A stretch of DNA of 17,477 nt. It comes from an uncultured Prevotella sp. Lineage in GTDB: Bacteria > Bacteroidota > Bacteroidia > Bacteroidales > Bacteroidaceae. The notes under the pieces are model-generated. The model ran no database searches, was not told the DNA's origin, and worked only from the letters and a program-made list of their open reading frames with translations. The position numbers were made by a program, and so were the translations under genes. Shown piece by piece: positions 6,884-13,969 of the stretch (its first letter is position 1; each line of letters opens with the position of its first letter). The stretch is taken from positions 1-17,477 of the forward strand of contig CALFIY010000025.1 of the NCBI GenBank assembly GCA_937877595.1, written 5' to 3'.

Positions 6884-8089
6884 ATGAAAACGACATTAGA
6901 CACCATAGAGGCTGCCATAGAAGACTTCAGGCAAGGAAAATTCGTTATTGTTGTTGACGATGAGGACAGAGAGAACGAAGGCGATCTCATCATTGCGGCA
7001 GAGAAGATAACGGCAGAGAAAGTGAACTTCATGCTGAAAAATGCGCGAGGTGTGCTTTGTGCTCCTATAACGCTGTCGCGTTGTAAGGAACTTGACTTGC
7101 CGCATCAGGTGGAGGACAACACATCTGTGCTTGGCACACCGTTCACCGTGACCGTGGACAAACTGGAGGGATGCACCACTGGCGTGTCGGCTCACGATCG
7201 CGCAGAGACCATTCGCGCTCTTGCCGACCCTACTGCCACTCCGCAGACGTTTGGCCGTCCTGGCCACGTCAATCCCTTGTATGCACAGGACAACGGAGTG
7301 TTGCGACGCTCAGGCCATACCGAAGCCGCCGTAGACCTCTGCCGCATGGCAGGACTCTACCCAGCCGGAGCGCTGATGGAGATAATGAACGAAGATGGAA
7401 GCATGGCACGACTGCCACAACTCCTTGAAATGGCAGAAGAGTGGGGACTTAAGATTATCAGTATCCGCGACATGATAGCCTACAGGCTGCAGAAGGAGTC
7501 GCTGATAGAGGTGGGCGAAGAGGTTGATATGCCTACAGCCTACGGCCACTTCCGACTCGTGCCTTTCCGCCAGCGAAGCAATGGACTGGAGCACCTTGCA
7601 CTCATCAAGGGCGGGTGGAGCGACGATGAGCCCGTGCTCGTACGTGTACATTCGTCGTGCATGACAGGTGACATCCTTGGTTCTATGCGCTGCGACTGCG
7701 GTCAGCAGTTACATCGTGCCATGCAGTCTATCAGCGACGAGGGCAAGGGCGTGGTGATCTACATGCAGCAGGAAGGCCGCGGCATAGGACTTATGAATAA
7801 AATACGTGCATACAAATTGCAGGAAGCAGGTATGGATACTGTTGATGCCAATATTCATCTCGGTTTCAAACCTGACGAGCGCGACTATGGCTGCGGCGCC
7901 CAGATGCTACGTCATCTCGGAGTGCACAAAATGCGCCTGCTTACCAACAATCCCGTAAAACGTGTCGGACTGGAGGCATATGGTCTTGAGATTATAGAAA
8001 ATGTACCCATTGAGGTGACCCCCAATGAGTACAATCTACGCTATCTGCAGACGAAGAAAAACCGTATGGGGCACACGCTCCACCTGTAG
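6884..8089 (+). CDS. ribBA: Bifunctional 3,4-dihydroxy-2-butanone-4-phosphate synthase / GTP cyclohydrolase II
   Basis: This 401-residue enzyme joins the two entry reactions of riboflavin synthesis. The RibB half (about 1-200) converts ribulose 5-phosphate to dihydroxybutanone phosphate and shows the acidic DDEDRENEGD at 25-34, the CTTGVSAHDR segment at 97-106, PGHVNPL at 126-132 and HTEAAVDL at 145-152. The RibA half (about 205-401) hydrolyses GTP. It carries the zinc cysteines C259, C270 and C272 with the usual 11/2 spacing, in SSCMTGDILGSMRCDCG, followed by QQEGRGIGL (295-303) and LLTNNPVKR (352-360). All key residues look intact, so both activities are expected. The length is normal. It starts 32 bp after the LPS permease and may be cotranscribed. 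There is no room for an FMN riboswitch in that gap. Confidence 0.97.
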   Translation: MKTTLDTIEAAIEDFRQGKFVIVVDDEDRENEGDLIIAAEKITAEKVNFMLKNARGVLCAPITLSRCKELDLPHQVEDNTSVLGTPFTVTVDKLEGCTTGVSAHDRAETIRALADPTATPQTFGRPGHVNPLYAQDNGVLRRSGHTEAAVDLCRMAGLYPAGALMEIMNEDGSMARLPQLLEMAEEWGLKIISIRDMIAYRLQKESLIEVGEEVDMPTAYGHFRLVPFRQRSNGLEHLALIKGGWSDDEPVLVRVHSSCMTGDILGSMRCDCGQQLHRAMQSISDEGKGVVIYMQQEGRGIGLMNKIRAYKLQEAGMDTVDANIHLGFKPDERDYGCGAQMLRHLGVHKMRLLTNNPVKRVGLEAYGLEIIENVPIEVTPNEYNLRYLQTKKNRMGHTLHL

Positions 8090-8130
8090 GAAACACAGGC
8101 CCACTGGGTTGTACAAGCCATATTGTTATA

Positions 8131-8250
8131 TTACACGAATGCTCCGTTGGCGACAGCGTCCTGATATGTCTTTTGTGCGGCAGCCTTGTCGGTAAACACA
8201 TGTTTTATGCTGCAACGCCCCGAATAGCCTCCATGTGCTGAGACAGCCTT
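8131..8250 (-). pseudogene. Possible C-terminal remnant of a protein-coding gene
   Basis: A minus-strand frame of 39 codons ends at a TAA (8133-8131) and has no ATG. Its second half reads HVFTDKAAAQKTYQDAVANGAFV. Codon positions look coding, with G dominant at first positions and many C or G at third positions, unlike the A/T-rich DNA beside it. An in-frame TAA at 8253-8251 blocks it upstream. A different frame from an ATG at 8383 (MKINGIKQELKP...) stays open across 8250, so a frameshifted small gene is possible. I do not recognise the family, and the frame could be chance. Confidence 0.25.
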
Positions 8251-8394
8251 TTATTTCAACATTCTTCTTGAAACAGGTTATGACTTTTTGTGCTAAATAT
8301 TGATTATCTGTATTTATGGCAATTTGTTTCAAAATTAATAGAATATGTGGTTTTAATTCTTGTTTTATTCCGTTAATCTTCATTCAAAAGGACA

Positions 8395-8410
8395 TGTTTC
8401 ACGTGCGCAG
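8395..8410 (+). promoter_or_regulatory. parS-like half site
   Basis: TGTTTCACGTG matches the first 11 bases of the widespread 16-bp ParB site (TGTTTCACGTGAAACA), including the central CACGTG. The last five bases (CGCAG) do not match. A full palindrome is absent, so ParB binding would be weak at best. Confidence 0.2.
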
Positions 8411-8479
8411 AGGTATATATTTTTTGAGAAGAAAATACAAAAAAAGTTGTTATTGCTTCGGAAAGACGAAATAAATGCC

Positions 8480-8487
8480 TACTTTTG
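8480..8487 (+). promoter_or_regulatory. Putative -7 box for the aminotransferase gene
   Basis: TACTTTTG matches TAnnTTTG and lies 29 bp before the start codon. The nearest TTG motifs upstream (8447-8449 and 8453-8455) are further away than the usual 19-21-bp spacing. Confidence 0.5.
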
Positions 8488-8516
8488 CGCGTTAGTTAAG
8501 AACAAGCGAACAATTT

Positions 8517-9710
8517 ATGACACAACTATCCAACCGTTTGCAGCGACTTGCACCTTCGGCAACTCTGGCGATGTCGCAGAAAAGTGCCGAGATGAAAGCG
8601 CAGGGTATCGATGTAATCAATATGAGCATCGGAGAGCCCGACTTTAACACGCCAGAGCATATCAAGGCTGCTGCAAAACTTGCTATCGACGAAAACTATT
8701 CACGCTATTCTCCCGTTCCTGGCTATCCTGACCTCAGACAGGCCATCGCAAGAAAACTGGAGCGCGAGAACCATCTCAGATACCAACCGTCGGAAATCCT
8801 CGTATCTAACGGTGCAAAGCAGAGCGTTTGCAATACAGTGATGGCGCTTGTAAACCCAGGCGATGAGGTCATCATTCCTGCGCCATACTGGGTGAGTTAT
8901 CCGCAGATGGTGCTGTTGGCAGGAGGAAAGCCCGTCTTCGTTGAAGCAGGTTTTGAGCAGAATTTCAAGATGACGCCGGCGCAACTCGAGGCAGCCATCA
9001 CTCCCAGCACACGGCTTATCATTCTCTGCTCGCCAAGCAATCCTACGGGCTCCGTATATAATAAGGTGGAACTTGCAGGGCTGGCTGAAGTGATACGGCG
9101 CCATGAGAATCTCTTTGTCCTTGCCGACGAAATCTACGAACACATCAATTATGTAGGTCGTCATGAGTCGATAGCGCAGTTTGATGGCATGAAGGAGCGC
9201 AGCATAATAGTCAACGGCGTGTCAAAGGCGTATGCAATGACAGGATGGCGCATCGGATATATCGCTGCACCTGAATGGATCGTAAAAGGATGCAACAAAC
9301 TGCAGGGCCAGTATACCAGCGGTCCGTGCTCTGTCAGCCAGATGGCAGCGCTTGCGGCATACGTGGAAAGCCAGCAGTGCGTGGAAGACATGCGACAGGC
9401 ATTCCAGCGCCGCCGTGACTTGATAGTAAAACTGGCAAGGGAAATACCTGGACTTGAAGTAAACGTGCCCGAAGGCGCATTCTATCTGTTCCCAAAATGC
9501 AGCAGTTTCTATGGTAAGAGAAATGGCGAACGGGTAATAGGGAATTCTACCGACCTCGCCCTCTATCTGCTCGAAGAGGCGCATGTCGCAACGGTCGGTG
9601 GCGATGCCTTTGGCGATGCGCAATGCTTCAGAATGAGTTATGCTACGAGCGACGAAAATATCACCGAGGCAATGTTGCGCATCAAGAACGCTCTTGCCAA
9701 ACTCCAATAA
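8517..9710 (+). CDS. Pyridoxal-phosphate aspartate aminotransferase-type enzyme (class I)
   Basis: This 397-residue cytoplasmic aminotransferase exchanges the amino group between an amino acid, probably aspartate, and 2-oxoglutarate. Family marks are INMSIGEPDFNTPEHI at about 34-49, YSPVPGYPDLRQAIA at 64-78, SNGAKQ at 97-102, PAPYWVSYP at 121-129, CSPSNPTGSVY at 171-181, LADEIYEHINY at 202-212, and the PLP lysine K237 in VSKAYAMTGWRIGY with R245 close behind. This matches the prokaryotic class I-gamma aspartate aminotransferases, usually near 390-400 residues. Some relatives also act on prephenate or aromatic acids, so exact specificity is open. The start at 8517 fits the usual N-terminus (LSNRLQRLAPSATLAM). 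It appears monocistronic, with its own promoter upstream and the exbB promoter after it. Confidence 0.93.
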   Translation: MTQLSNRLQRLAPSATLAMSQKSAEMKAQGIDVINMSIGEPDFNTPEHIKAAAKLAIDENYSRYSPVPGYPDLRQAIARKLERENHLRYQPSEILVSNGAKQSVCNTVMALVNPGDEVIIPAPYWVSYPQMVLLAGGKPVFVEAGFEQNFKMTPAQLEAAITPSTRLIILCSPSNPTGSVYNKVELAGLAEVIRRHENLFVLADEIYEHINYVGRHESIAQFDGMKERSIIVNGVSKAYAMTGWRIGYIAAPEWIVKGCNKLQGQYTSGPCSVSQMAALAAYVESQQCVEDMRQAFQRRRDLIVKLAREIPGLEVNVPEGAFYLFPKCSSFYGKRNGERVIGNSTDLALYLLEEAHVATVGGDAFGDAQCFRMSYATSDENITEAMLRIKNALAKLQ

Positions 9711-9746
9711 AAATTGAGAAATATCAAGTTAAAAGTTCTTAATTCA

Positions 9747-9777
9747 TTGTCTTCTATATCCTAATTTGCTAATTTTG
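9747..9777 (+). promoter_or_regulatory. Promoter of the exbB-tonB cluster
   Basis: ATTG with its TTG at 9747-9749, a 20-bp spacer, and TAATTTTG at 9770-9777 closely match the Bacteroidota TTTG-N19-21-TAnnTTTG promoter. Transcription would start near 9784, giving a leader of about 110 nt that is A/T-rich before the exbB ATG. Confidence 0.7.
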
Positions 9778-9896
9778 CCGTGAGATACCGCTGTGTGTAC
9801 AGGTATTTCGGACGATTACAAGGAAGACAAAATAACAGAAATCTAAAATATTCATACTAATTAACTAATTCATAACCAAAAATTTAAACAAAAATT

Positions 9897-10727
9897 ATGG
9901 CAACAACAACGAAGGCTGCAGCCCCAGCCAAAAAGAGTACGGGCTTCAAAGGAATGAAGGACGCTTGGATCATCCTCGTAATCTGCGCCATCCTGGGCTA
10001 CAGCGTATGGTATTTCGTAATGGGTAACCCTGACAACTTCATCGGCGGCGACCGCAGCGGACACCCAGCCAACCTGCTTGGTACTGTGTATAAAGGTGGT
10101 TTCGTAGTAGGTCTGATCCTTACCCTTCTCTTCACCGTTATCTGCCTTGGTTTCGAGCGTTTCTTCGCTATCAAGTCGGCTTCTGGTAAGATCAATCTTG
10201 CTAAGTTCACATCTCAGGTTAAGGCCCTCATCAAGGATCAGAAGTTTACTGAGGCCGATGCTCTTTGCGACAAGATGCAGGGTTCTGTAGGTAATGTGGT
10301 AAAGGCATCTATCAAGATGTATCAGACTGTTGAGAGTGACACTACTCTTAAGAAGGCCGCCAAGATTGCCAAGATCCAGCAGGCTCACGAAGAGGCTACT
10401 CAGTTGGAAATGCCAACTCTGCAGATGAATATGCCAATGGTTGCTACCATCGTTTCTCTGGGTACTCTGACCGCTCTGTTCGGTACTGTGCTCGGTATGA
10501 TTGGATCGTTCCAGGCTCTGTCTGCTGGTGGCGGTGCTGACTCTATGGCTCTGTCTGCCGGTATTTCTGAGGCCCTTGTGAACACGGCATCTGGTATTTT
10601 GACTTCTTGGGTTGCTACTGTTGTTTACAACTTCTTCTCAAACAAGATCGACAAACTTACCTATGCTCTTGATGAGATTGGCTTCACAATCGCAGCAACA
10701 TACGACTCTAACCACAACGAGGCTTAA
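9897..10727 (+). CDS. exbB: MotA/TolQ/ExbB proton-channel family protein
   Basis: This 276-residue inner-membrane protein is the channel subunit of the TonB energiser, which couples proton flow to movement of TonB. Predicted membrane helices lie at about 23-42, 68-90, 183-208 and 228-248; the first is an extra N-terminal helix compared with three-helix ExbB. The family core is clear in TALFGTVLGMIGSFQAL (192-208) and GISEALVNTASGI (222-234), which line the pore. The cytoplasmic segment lies at about 91-180. Codons ending in T (GGT, GCT, TCT) are frequent and ATA is absent as far as I can see, unlike the upstream lptF-type gene; this suggests high expression. exbD1 follows after 28 bp. The ATG at 9897 follows an A-rich leader, and the downstream order confirms Exb rather than Mot or Tol. 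Confidence 0.94.
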   Translation: MATTTKAAAPAKKSTGFKGMKDAWIILVICAILGYSVWYFVMGNPDNFIGGDRSGHPANLLGTVYKGGFVVGLILTLLFTVICLGFERFFAIKSASGKINLAKFTSQVKALIKDQKFTEADALCDKMQGSVGNVVKASIKMYQTVESDTTLKKAAKIAKIQQAHEEATQLEMPTLQMNMPMVATIVSLGTLTALFGTVLGMIGSFQALSAGGGADSMALSAGISEALVNTASGILTSWVATVVYNFFSNKIDKLTYALDEIGFTIAATYDSNHNEA

Positions 10728-10755
10728 TTCTTAACCATTAAATCCAGTTTTTCTA

Positions 10756-11370
10756 ATGGCTAAAGTTAAGATACAGAAAAAAGACATCTGGATTGACATG
10801 ACCCCCATGTCGGACGTGATGACGCTGCTTCTGTGCTTCTTTATGTTGACATCAACATTCCTGACGCCAGAGCCGATACAGGTCAACACTCCGAGTTCGG
10901 TATCAGAGGTTAAGATTCCGGAGAACGATGTCTTGAATATTCTGGTTAGTCCAGAAGGCAAGATATATGTTGGTACGGAGAACAAGAACAACATGGTTGC
11001 AATGATGGAAACCGTGACCGACAAGTTCGGCATCACGCTCAATGCAACGCAAGTCAAGCACTTCAAGGAAGATGCTATGATTGGCGCTCCATTGAAGAAC
11101 ATTGCTTCCTACTTGAGCCTCGAGCCGGAGAAAATGGCCGAAGAAATCCAGAAACTCGGCATCCCCACCGATAGTATCGATGGCGGCATGAGCGAGTTCC
11201 AAGAGTGGGTGAAAGCAGCCCGCAATGCAAATCCTGATATTAAACTCGCCATCAAGTGCGACGCCAAGACTCCTTACAGAGTTGTCAAGGCCATGATGTC
11301 CGAGTTGCAGGATATGAACGAGAACCGTTACCAGTTGATTACAAATCTTAAAACTGCATCGGAGGACTAA
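10756..11370 (+). CDS. exbD: Biopolymer transporter ExbD/TolR family (first copy)
   Basis: This 204-residue protein is anchored by a single N-terminal helix (about 20-38), with the rest in the periplasm. The segment IDMTPMSDVMTLLLCFFMLT holds the protonatable membrane aspartate, D20, that ExbD needs to couple proton flow through ExbB. The periplasmic part (about 45-204) is longer than in E. coli ExbD (141 residues in total) and ends in a typical TolR/ExbD strand-helix region (IKLAIKCDAKTPYRVVKAMMSELQD). The second exbD copy starts 3 bp after its stop codon, so the two are translationally close and may form a heteromer. Its leader TAACCATTAAATC resembles that of tonB. Confidence 0.93.
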   Translation: MAKVKIQKKDIWIDMTPMSDVMTLLLCFFMLTSTFLTPEPIQVNTPSSVSEVKIPENDVLNILVSPEGKIYVGTENKNNMVAMMETVTDKFGITLNATQVKHFKEDAMIGAPLKNIASYLSLEPEKMAEEIQKLGIPTDSIDGGMSEFQEWVKAARNANPDIKLAIKCDAKTPYRVVKAMMSELQDMNENRYQLITNLKTASED

Positions 11371-11373
11371 GCA

Positions 11374-12021
11374 ATGGCAAAAAAGAATCTAAGTAAGCAG
11401 AAGAAAATGGATACCCGCGTGAACTTCACGCCGATGGTAGACATGATGATGCTTCTTATCACGTTCTTCATGCTGTGTACGACTTTGGCCAAGCCACAGT
11501 CTATGCAACTCACGATGCCTAGCAACGACCAGAACGTTGAGAAAGAAGACAAGACAGTAACGAAAGCCTCTCATACTATCACAATCTATCTGGGAGCCGG
11601 CGACAAGGTGTGGTACATCGCTGGTCTGCCTGACTACGAGGATCCCTCGTGTGTCAAGGAGACAACGTATGGTGCCAAGGGCATCCGCGACGTGCTTATC
11701 AAGCACACCGTCGAGGAAGGCTATAACCCTGTGGCTCGCATCATGAAGGCCAAGCAGGACCTCGACGCAAAGAAGAGTGCCTATGGAAGCACTATGACCG
11801 ACGAGCAGTACCAGAAAGAGTTGTCTAAGATTAAGAAAGGTGACTTGAAGAGTGGCAAGGTGGAGACTATGACAGTCATTATCCGTCCGCTCGACACTGC
11901 AACCTACGACAACATGGTGCAGGCTCTTGATGAGATGCTCATCTGCAGCATTGATAAGTACGTCATTGACAAGATCGGTCCGGAAGATCAGGAACTGATT
12001 GACAAGGCCGGTGTTAAGTAA
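11374..12021 (+). CDS. exbD: Biopolymer transporter ExbD/TolR family (second copy)
   Basis: This 215-residue ExbD homologue has a basic N-terminus (MAKKNLSKQKKM), one membrane helix (about 22-40) with the conserved aspartate D23 in VNFTPMVDMMMLLITFFML, and a periplasmic domain. The periplasmic region has a lysine-rich charged insert (about 125-160, including KAKQDLDAKKSAYGS and KKGDLKSGK) absent from short ExbD proteins. It ends in the family-like MTVIIRPLDTATYDNMVQALDEMLI. It differs strongly from the first copy outside the membrane segment, so the pair is an old duplication rather than a recent one. Tandem exbD genes are usual in Bacteroidota TonB clusters. Start and stop are unambiguous; tonB follows after 33 bp. 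Confidence 0.93.
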   Translation: MAKKNLSKQKKMDTRVNFTPMVDMMMLLITFFMLCTTLAKPQSMQLTMPSNDQNVEKEDKTVTKASHTITIYLGAGDKVWYIAGLPDYEDPSCVKETTYGAKGIRDVLIKHTVEEGYNPVARIMKAKQDLDAKKSAYGSTMTDEQYQKELSKIKKGDLKSGKVETMTVIIRPLDTATYDNMVQALDEMLICSIDKYVIDKIGPEDQELIDKAGVK

Positions 12022-12054
12022 GTCAATGTCTAACCATTTAAATCGAAAGGAACT

Positions 12055-12888
12055 ATGTCAAAAATAGATCTTATAGACAATAGTTGGTCTGACCTCGTAT
12101 TCGAGGGCAAGAACCAGGCATATGGTGCTTATCAGTTGCGCAGAGAGACGGGCAAGCGTAATCTATACGCATTGCTTACCATGTTTGCCATCTTCCTTGG
12201 CATTGCAGTCTTCGTGGCTATCAAGGGTGTGGTAGAGAATGCCATGTCTCGTAACGTAGCCGTTGAGACCGACATCGAACTCTCCGCCCTTGAGCAGAAG
12301 AAGGAAGAGACGAAGGTGGAACGTAAGGAGCAGATTGATATTCCTCAGAGAGAAGTTGAGAAGGTGAAGAGTTCAATGAAGTTCACCGCTCCTGAGATTA
12401 AGAAAGACGACGAGGTAAAACCCGAAGACGAAATCAAATCTCAGGAAGACCTTAGCAAGACAAACACCGCCATTGGTGCTTTCGACGTTAAGGGTAATGA
12501 CGAGGCTGCCGGCGAAGTGCTCAAGGCCAAGGAAGTCATTGCTCAGCCAGAGCCGCCAAAGGAGGAGGAGACAAAGGTGTTCGACGTAGTAGAACAGATG
12601 CCATCGTTCCCTGGTGGTCCTCAGGCACTGTTTGAATATTTGTCGAAGAACATCAAGTATCCTGTTGTTGCAGAGGAGAACAACATCCAGGGCCGTGTAA
12701 TCGTGACCTTCGTGGTTGAACGTGACGGTTCTATTACGGATGTTAAGGTGGTGAAGTCAGTCGACCCGTCACTTGACAAGGAGGCCAAGCGCGTTGTGCA
12801 GAGCATGCCACGCTGGATTCCTGGTAAGCAGAACGGTTCTGCAGTACGTGTGAAGTACACAGTGCCTGTAACCTTCCGTCTGCAGTAA
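12055..12888 (+). CDS. tonB: Energy transducer TonB, Bacteroidota type
   Basis: This 277-residue protein links the inner-membrane ExbB-ExbD motor to TonB-dependent receptors in the outer membrane. It opens with a cytoplasmic segment containing VFEGKNQAYGAYQLRR (15-30), typical of Bacteroidota TonB proteins. A membrane helix follows (about 37-58), then a long linker rich in Lys and Glu (about 75-175) instead of the Pro-rich linker of enterobacteria. The C-terminal TonB domain (about 183-277) includes FPGGPQALFEYLSKNIKYP, the strand GRVIVTFVVERDGSITDVKVV and the final MPRWIPGKQNG...VPVTFRLQ. All parts are present and the length is normal. It is the fourth gene of the cluster, 33 bp after the second exbD copy, with GAAAGGA as a recognisable ribosome-binding site. 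Confidence 0.96.
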   Translation: MSKIDLIDNSWSDLVFEGKNQAYGAYQLRRETGKRNLYALLTMFAIFLGIAVFVAIKGVVENAMSRNVAVETDIELSALEQKKEETKVERKEQIDIPQREVEKVKSSMKFTAPEIKKDDEVKPEDEIKSQEDLSKTNTAIGAFDVKGNDEAAGEVLKAKEVIAQPEPPKEEETKVFDVVEQMPSFPGGPQALFEYLSKNIKYPVVAEENNIQGRVIVTFVVERDGSITDVKVVKSVDPSLDKEAKRVVQSMPRWIPGKQNGSAVRVKYTVPVTFRLQ

Positions 12889-12900
12889 TCGTAAACTTCA

Positions 12901-13866
12901 ATGAACAGAACGCTATTCAATAACGTTATTGGATTAACACTAATTTTAGGCTTGTTCCTCGCTTGTGGGAACAAGCCTAAAAATAGTAAGGCAGAGCAGG
13001 ACTATCTTGCTGCAGCCAGATATTTTGCTGCCGACGAGAGTTTCAGCCCTATCCTTAATGAGGAGTTGGAGGTTTTCCTCTATAGCAGCATTCTCGATAC
13101 GCTGGAAGCAAAGTATACCGACGAGCAGGATGCTGTAAAGCAACTGATGAACCTCAAGACGTGGCTTGCTTTTACTACTCGTTCCCTCACGGAGAAGGAG
13201 TTGCAAAACCTGAAAGACAGGAAGTACCTGCCGCGCATAATCCCCATTGCCTACGACGGATTGGCACTTATAGTCAACAACATCAATCCTGATACCTGCA
13301 TCACCGTCAAGGACTTCAAGCGCATATTGCGTGGCGAGGCAGTAAAATGGAGCGATATCTATCCAGGGTCAAAAGTCGGCGACATAGATGTCGTGTTCGA
13401 CAATCCGCTTTCAAGCACTGTCCGCTGGTGTGTCGACTCTATTCTTAATGGTGAGGAGATAAAAAGCCCCAATATTGGCGCCGTCAAGACGAGTGCTGCC
13501 GTGATCGACTACGTTGAGCAGCACCCCAATGCCATTGGCATCATCGGTTCCAACTGGCTTAACGACAAACGTGACACAACCAATGTCACCTTCAAGAAGA
13601 ACATTACCGTGATGGGAGTAAGCCGTCTCGACTCTGCCACAAAGGCAAATAGTTGGCGTCCCTATCAGTTCTATATATACAATGGCAATTATCCCATGAT
13701 ACGCACCATCTATGCTCTGCTCAACGAGCCGCGTAGTGGACTGCCAAGCAATTTCGCCCATTTCTGCCGCCTTCCGAAGGGACAACTTATCATCCAGAAG
13801 TCGGGCCTTCTGCCCGTTCAGGCAGGCATCAATGTAAGAGAAGTTAATAATTTCAAACGTGATTAA
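12901..13866 (+). CDS. PstS-like periplasmic substrate-binding lipoprotein
   Basis: A 321-residue type II periplasmic-binding-fold protein of the PstS-like superfamily. It starts with a lipoprotein signal (MNRTLFNNVIGLTLILGLFLAC), with C22 the predicted lipidated cysteine. The PBP-like region has features such as LPRIIPIAYDGLALIVNN, TVKDFKRILRGEAVKWSDIYPG, SSTVRWCVDSIL and NAIGIIGSNWL, found in phosphate-binding homologues. No pstC, pstA or pstB is nearby, so an ABC phosphate importer role is not supported by context. The gene begins 12 bp after the tonB stop, so a function linked to the TonB energiser is more likely (inference); the ligand is unknown. A perfect 15-bp inverted repeat lies within codons 15-28. 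Confidence 0.85.
   Translation: MNRTLFNNVIGLTLILGLFLACGNKPKNSKAEQDYLAAARYFAADESFSPILNEELEVFLYSSILDTLEAKYTDEQDAVKQLMNLKTWLAFTTRSLTEKELQNLKDRKYLPRIIPIAYDGLALIVNNINPDTCITVKDFKRILRGEAVKWSDIYPGSKVGDIDVVFDNPLSSTVRWCVDSILNGEEIKSPNIGAVKTSAAVIDYVEQHPNAIGIIGSNWLNDKRDTTNVTFKKNITVMGVSRLDSATKANSWRPYQFYIYNGNYPMIRTIYALLNEPRSGLPSNFAHFCRLPKGQLIIQKSGLLPVQAGINVREVNNFKRD
12944..12982 (+). repeat. 15-bp perfect inverted repeat at the start of the lipoprotein gene
   Basis: TTTTAGGCTTGTTCC (12944-12958) is followed by a 9-nt loop and its exact complement (12968-12982). It begins 43 nt inside the lipoprotein reading frame, across its lipobox. It is not followed by a T run on either strand, so it is not a standard terminator. 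It could act as an mRNA stability or translation-control hairpin. Confidence 0.75.
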
Positions 13867-13969
13867 CTTTTTCTTTGCCAAATCGTCATACAACTGAGAA
13901 CAGCAATATAAGAAATATATTAAAGCGAGGATAAAAACGAGAACAACAAAAAGAAAACCCCAGCGAATT

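Larger units (their letters stand above)
8090..8516. other. 427-bp intergenic region between ribBA and the aminotransferase
   Basis: The left part (to about 8250) has coding-like composition on the minus strand and may hold a gene remnant. The remainder is strongly A/T-rich. A parS-like half site lies at 8395-8405 and a TAnnTTTG box at 8480-8487. I found no convincing terminator hairpin after ribBA and no RNA gene. Confidence 0.6.

Noticed and set aside
8360..8647. A 95-codon plus-strand frame before the aminotransferase
   Set aside because: It overlaps the promoter and the first 130 bases of the aminotransferase gene in another frame and has a low-complexity, Lys-rich start.
10756..12021. 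Recent duplication of exbD
   Set aside because: The two copies share only the membrane-anchor pattern and general fold; their periplasmic parts differ in length and sequence, so the duplication is old and typical of the phylum.
12901..13866. Phosphate-specific transport operon
   Set aside because: Only a PstS-like binding protein is present; no permease or ATPase gene lies in the window, and its neighbours are TonB motor and TPR genes.
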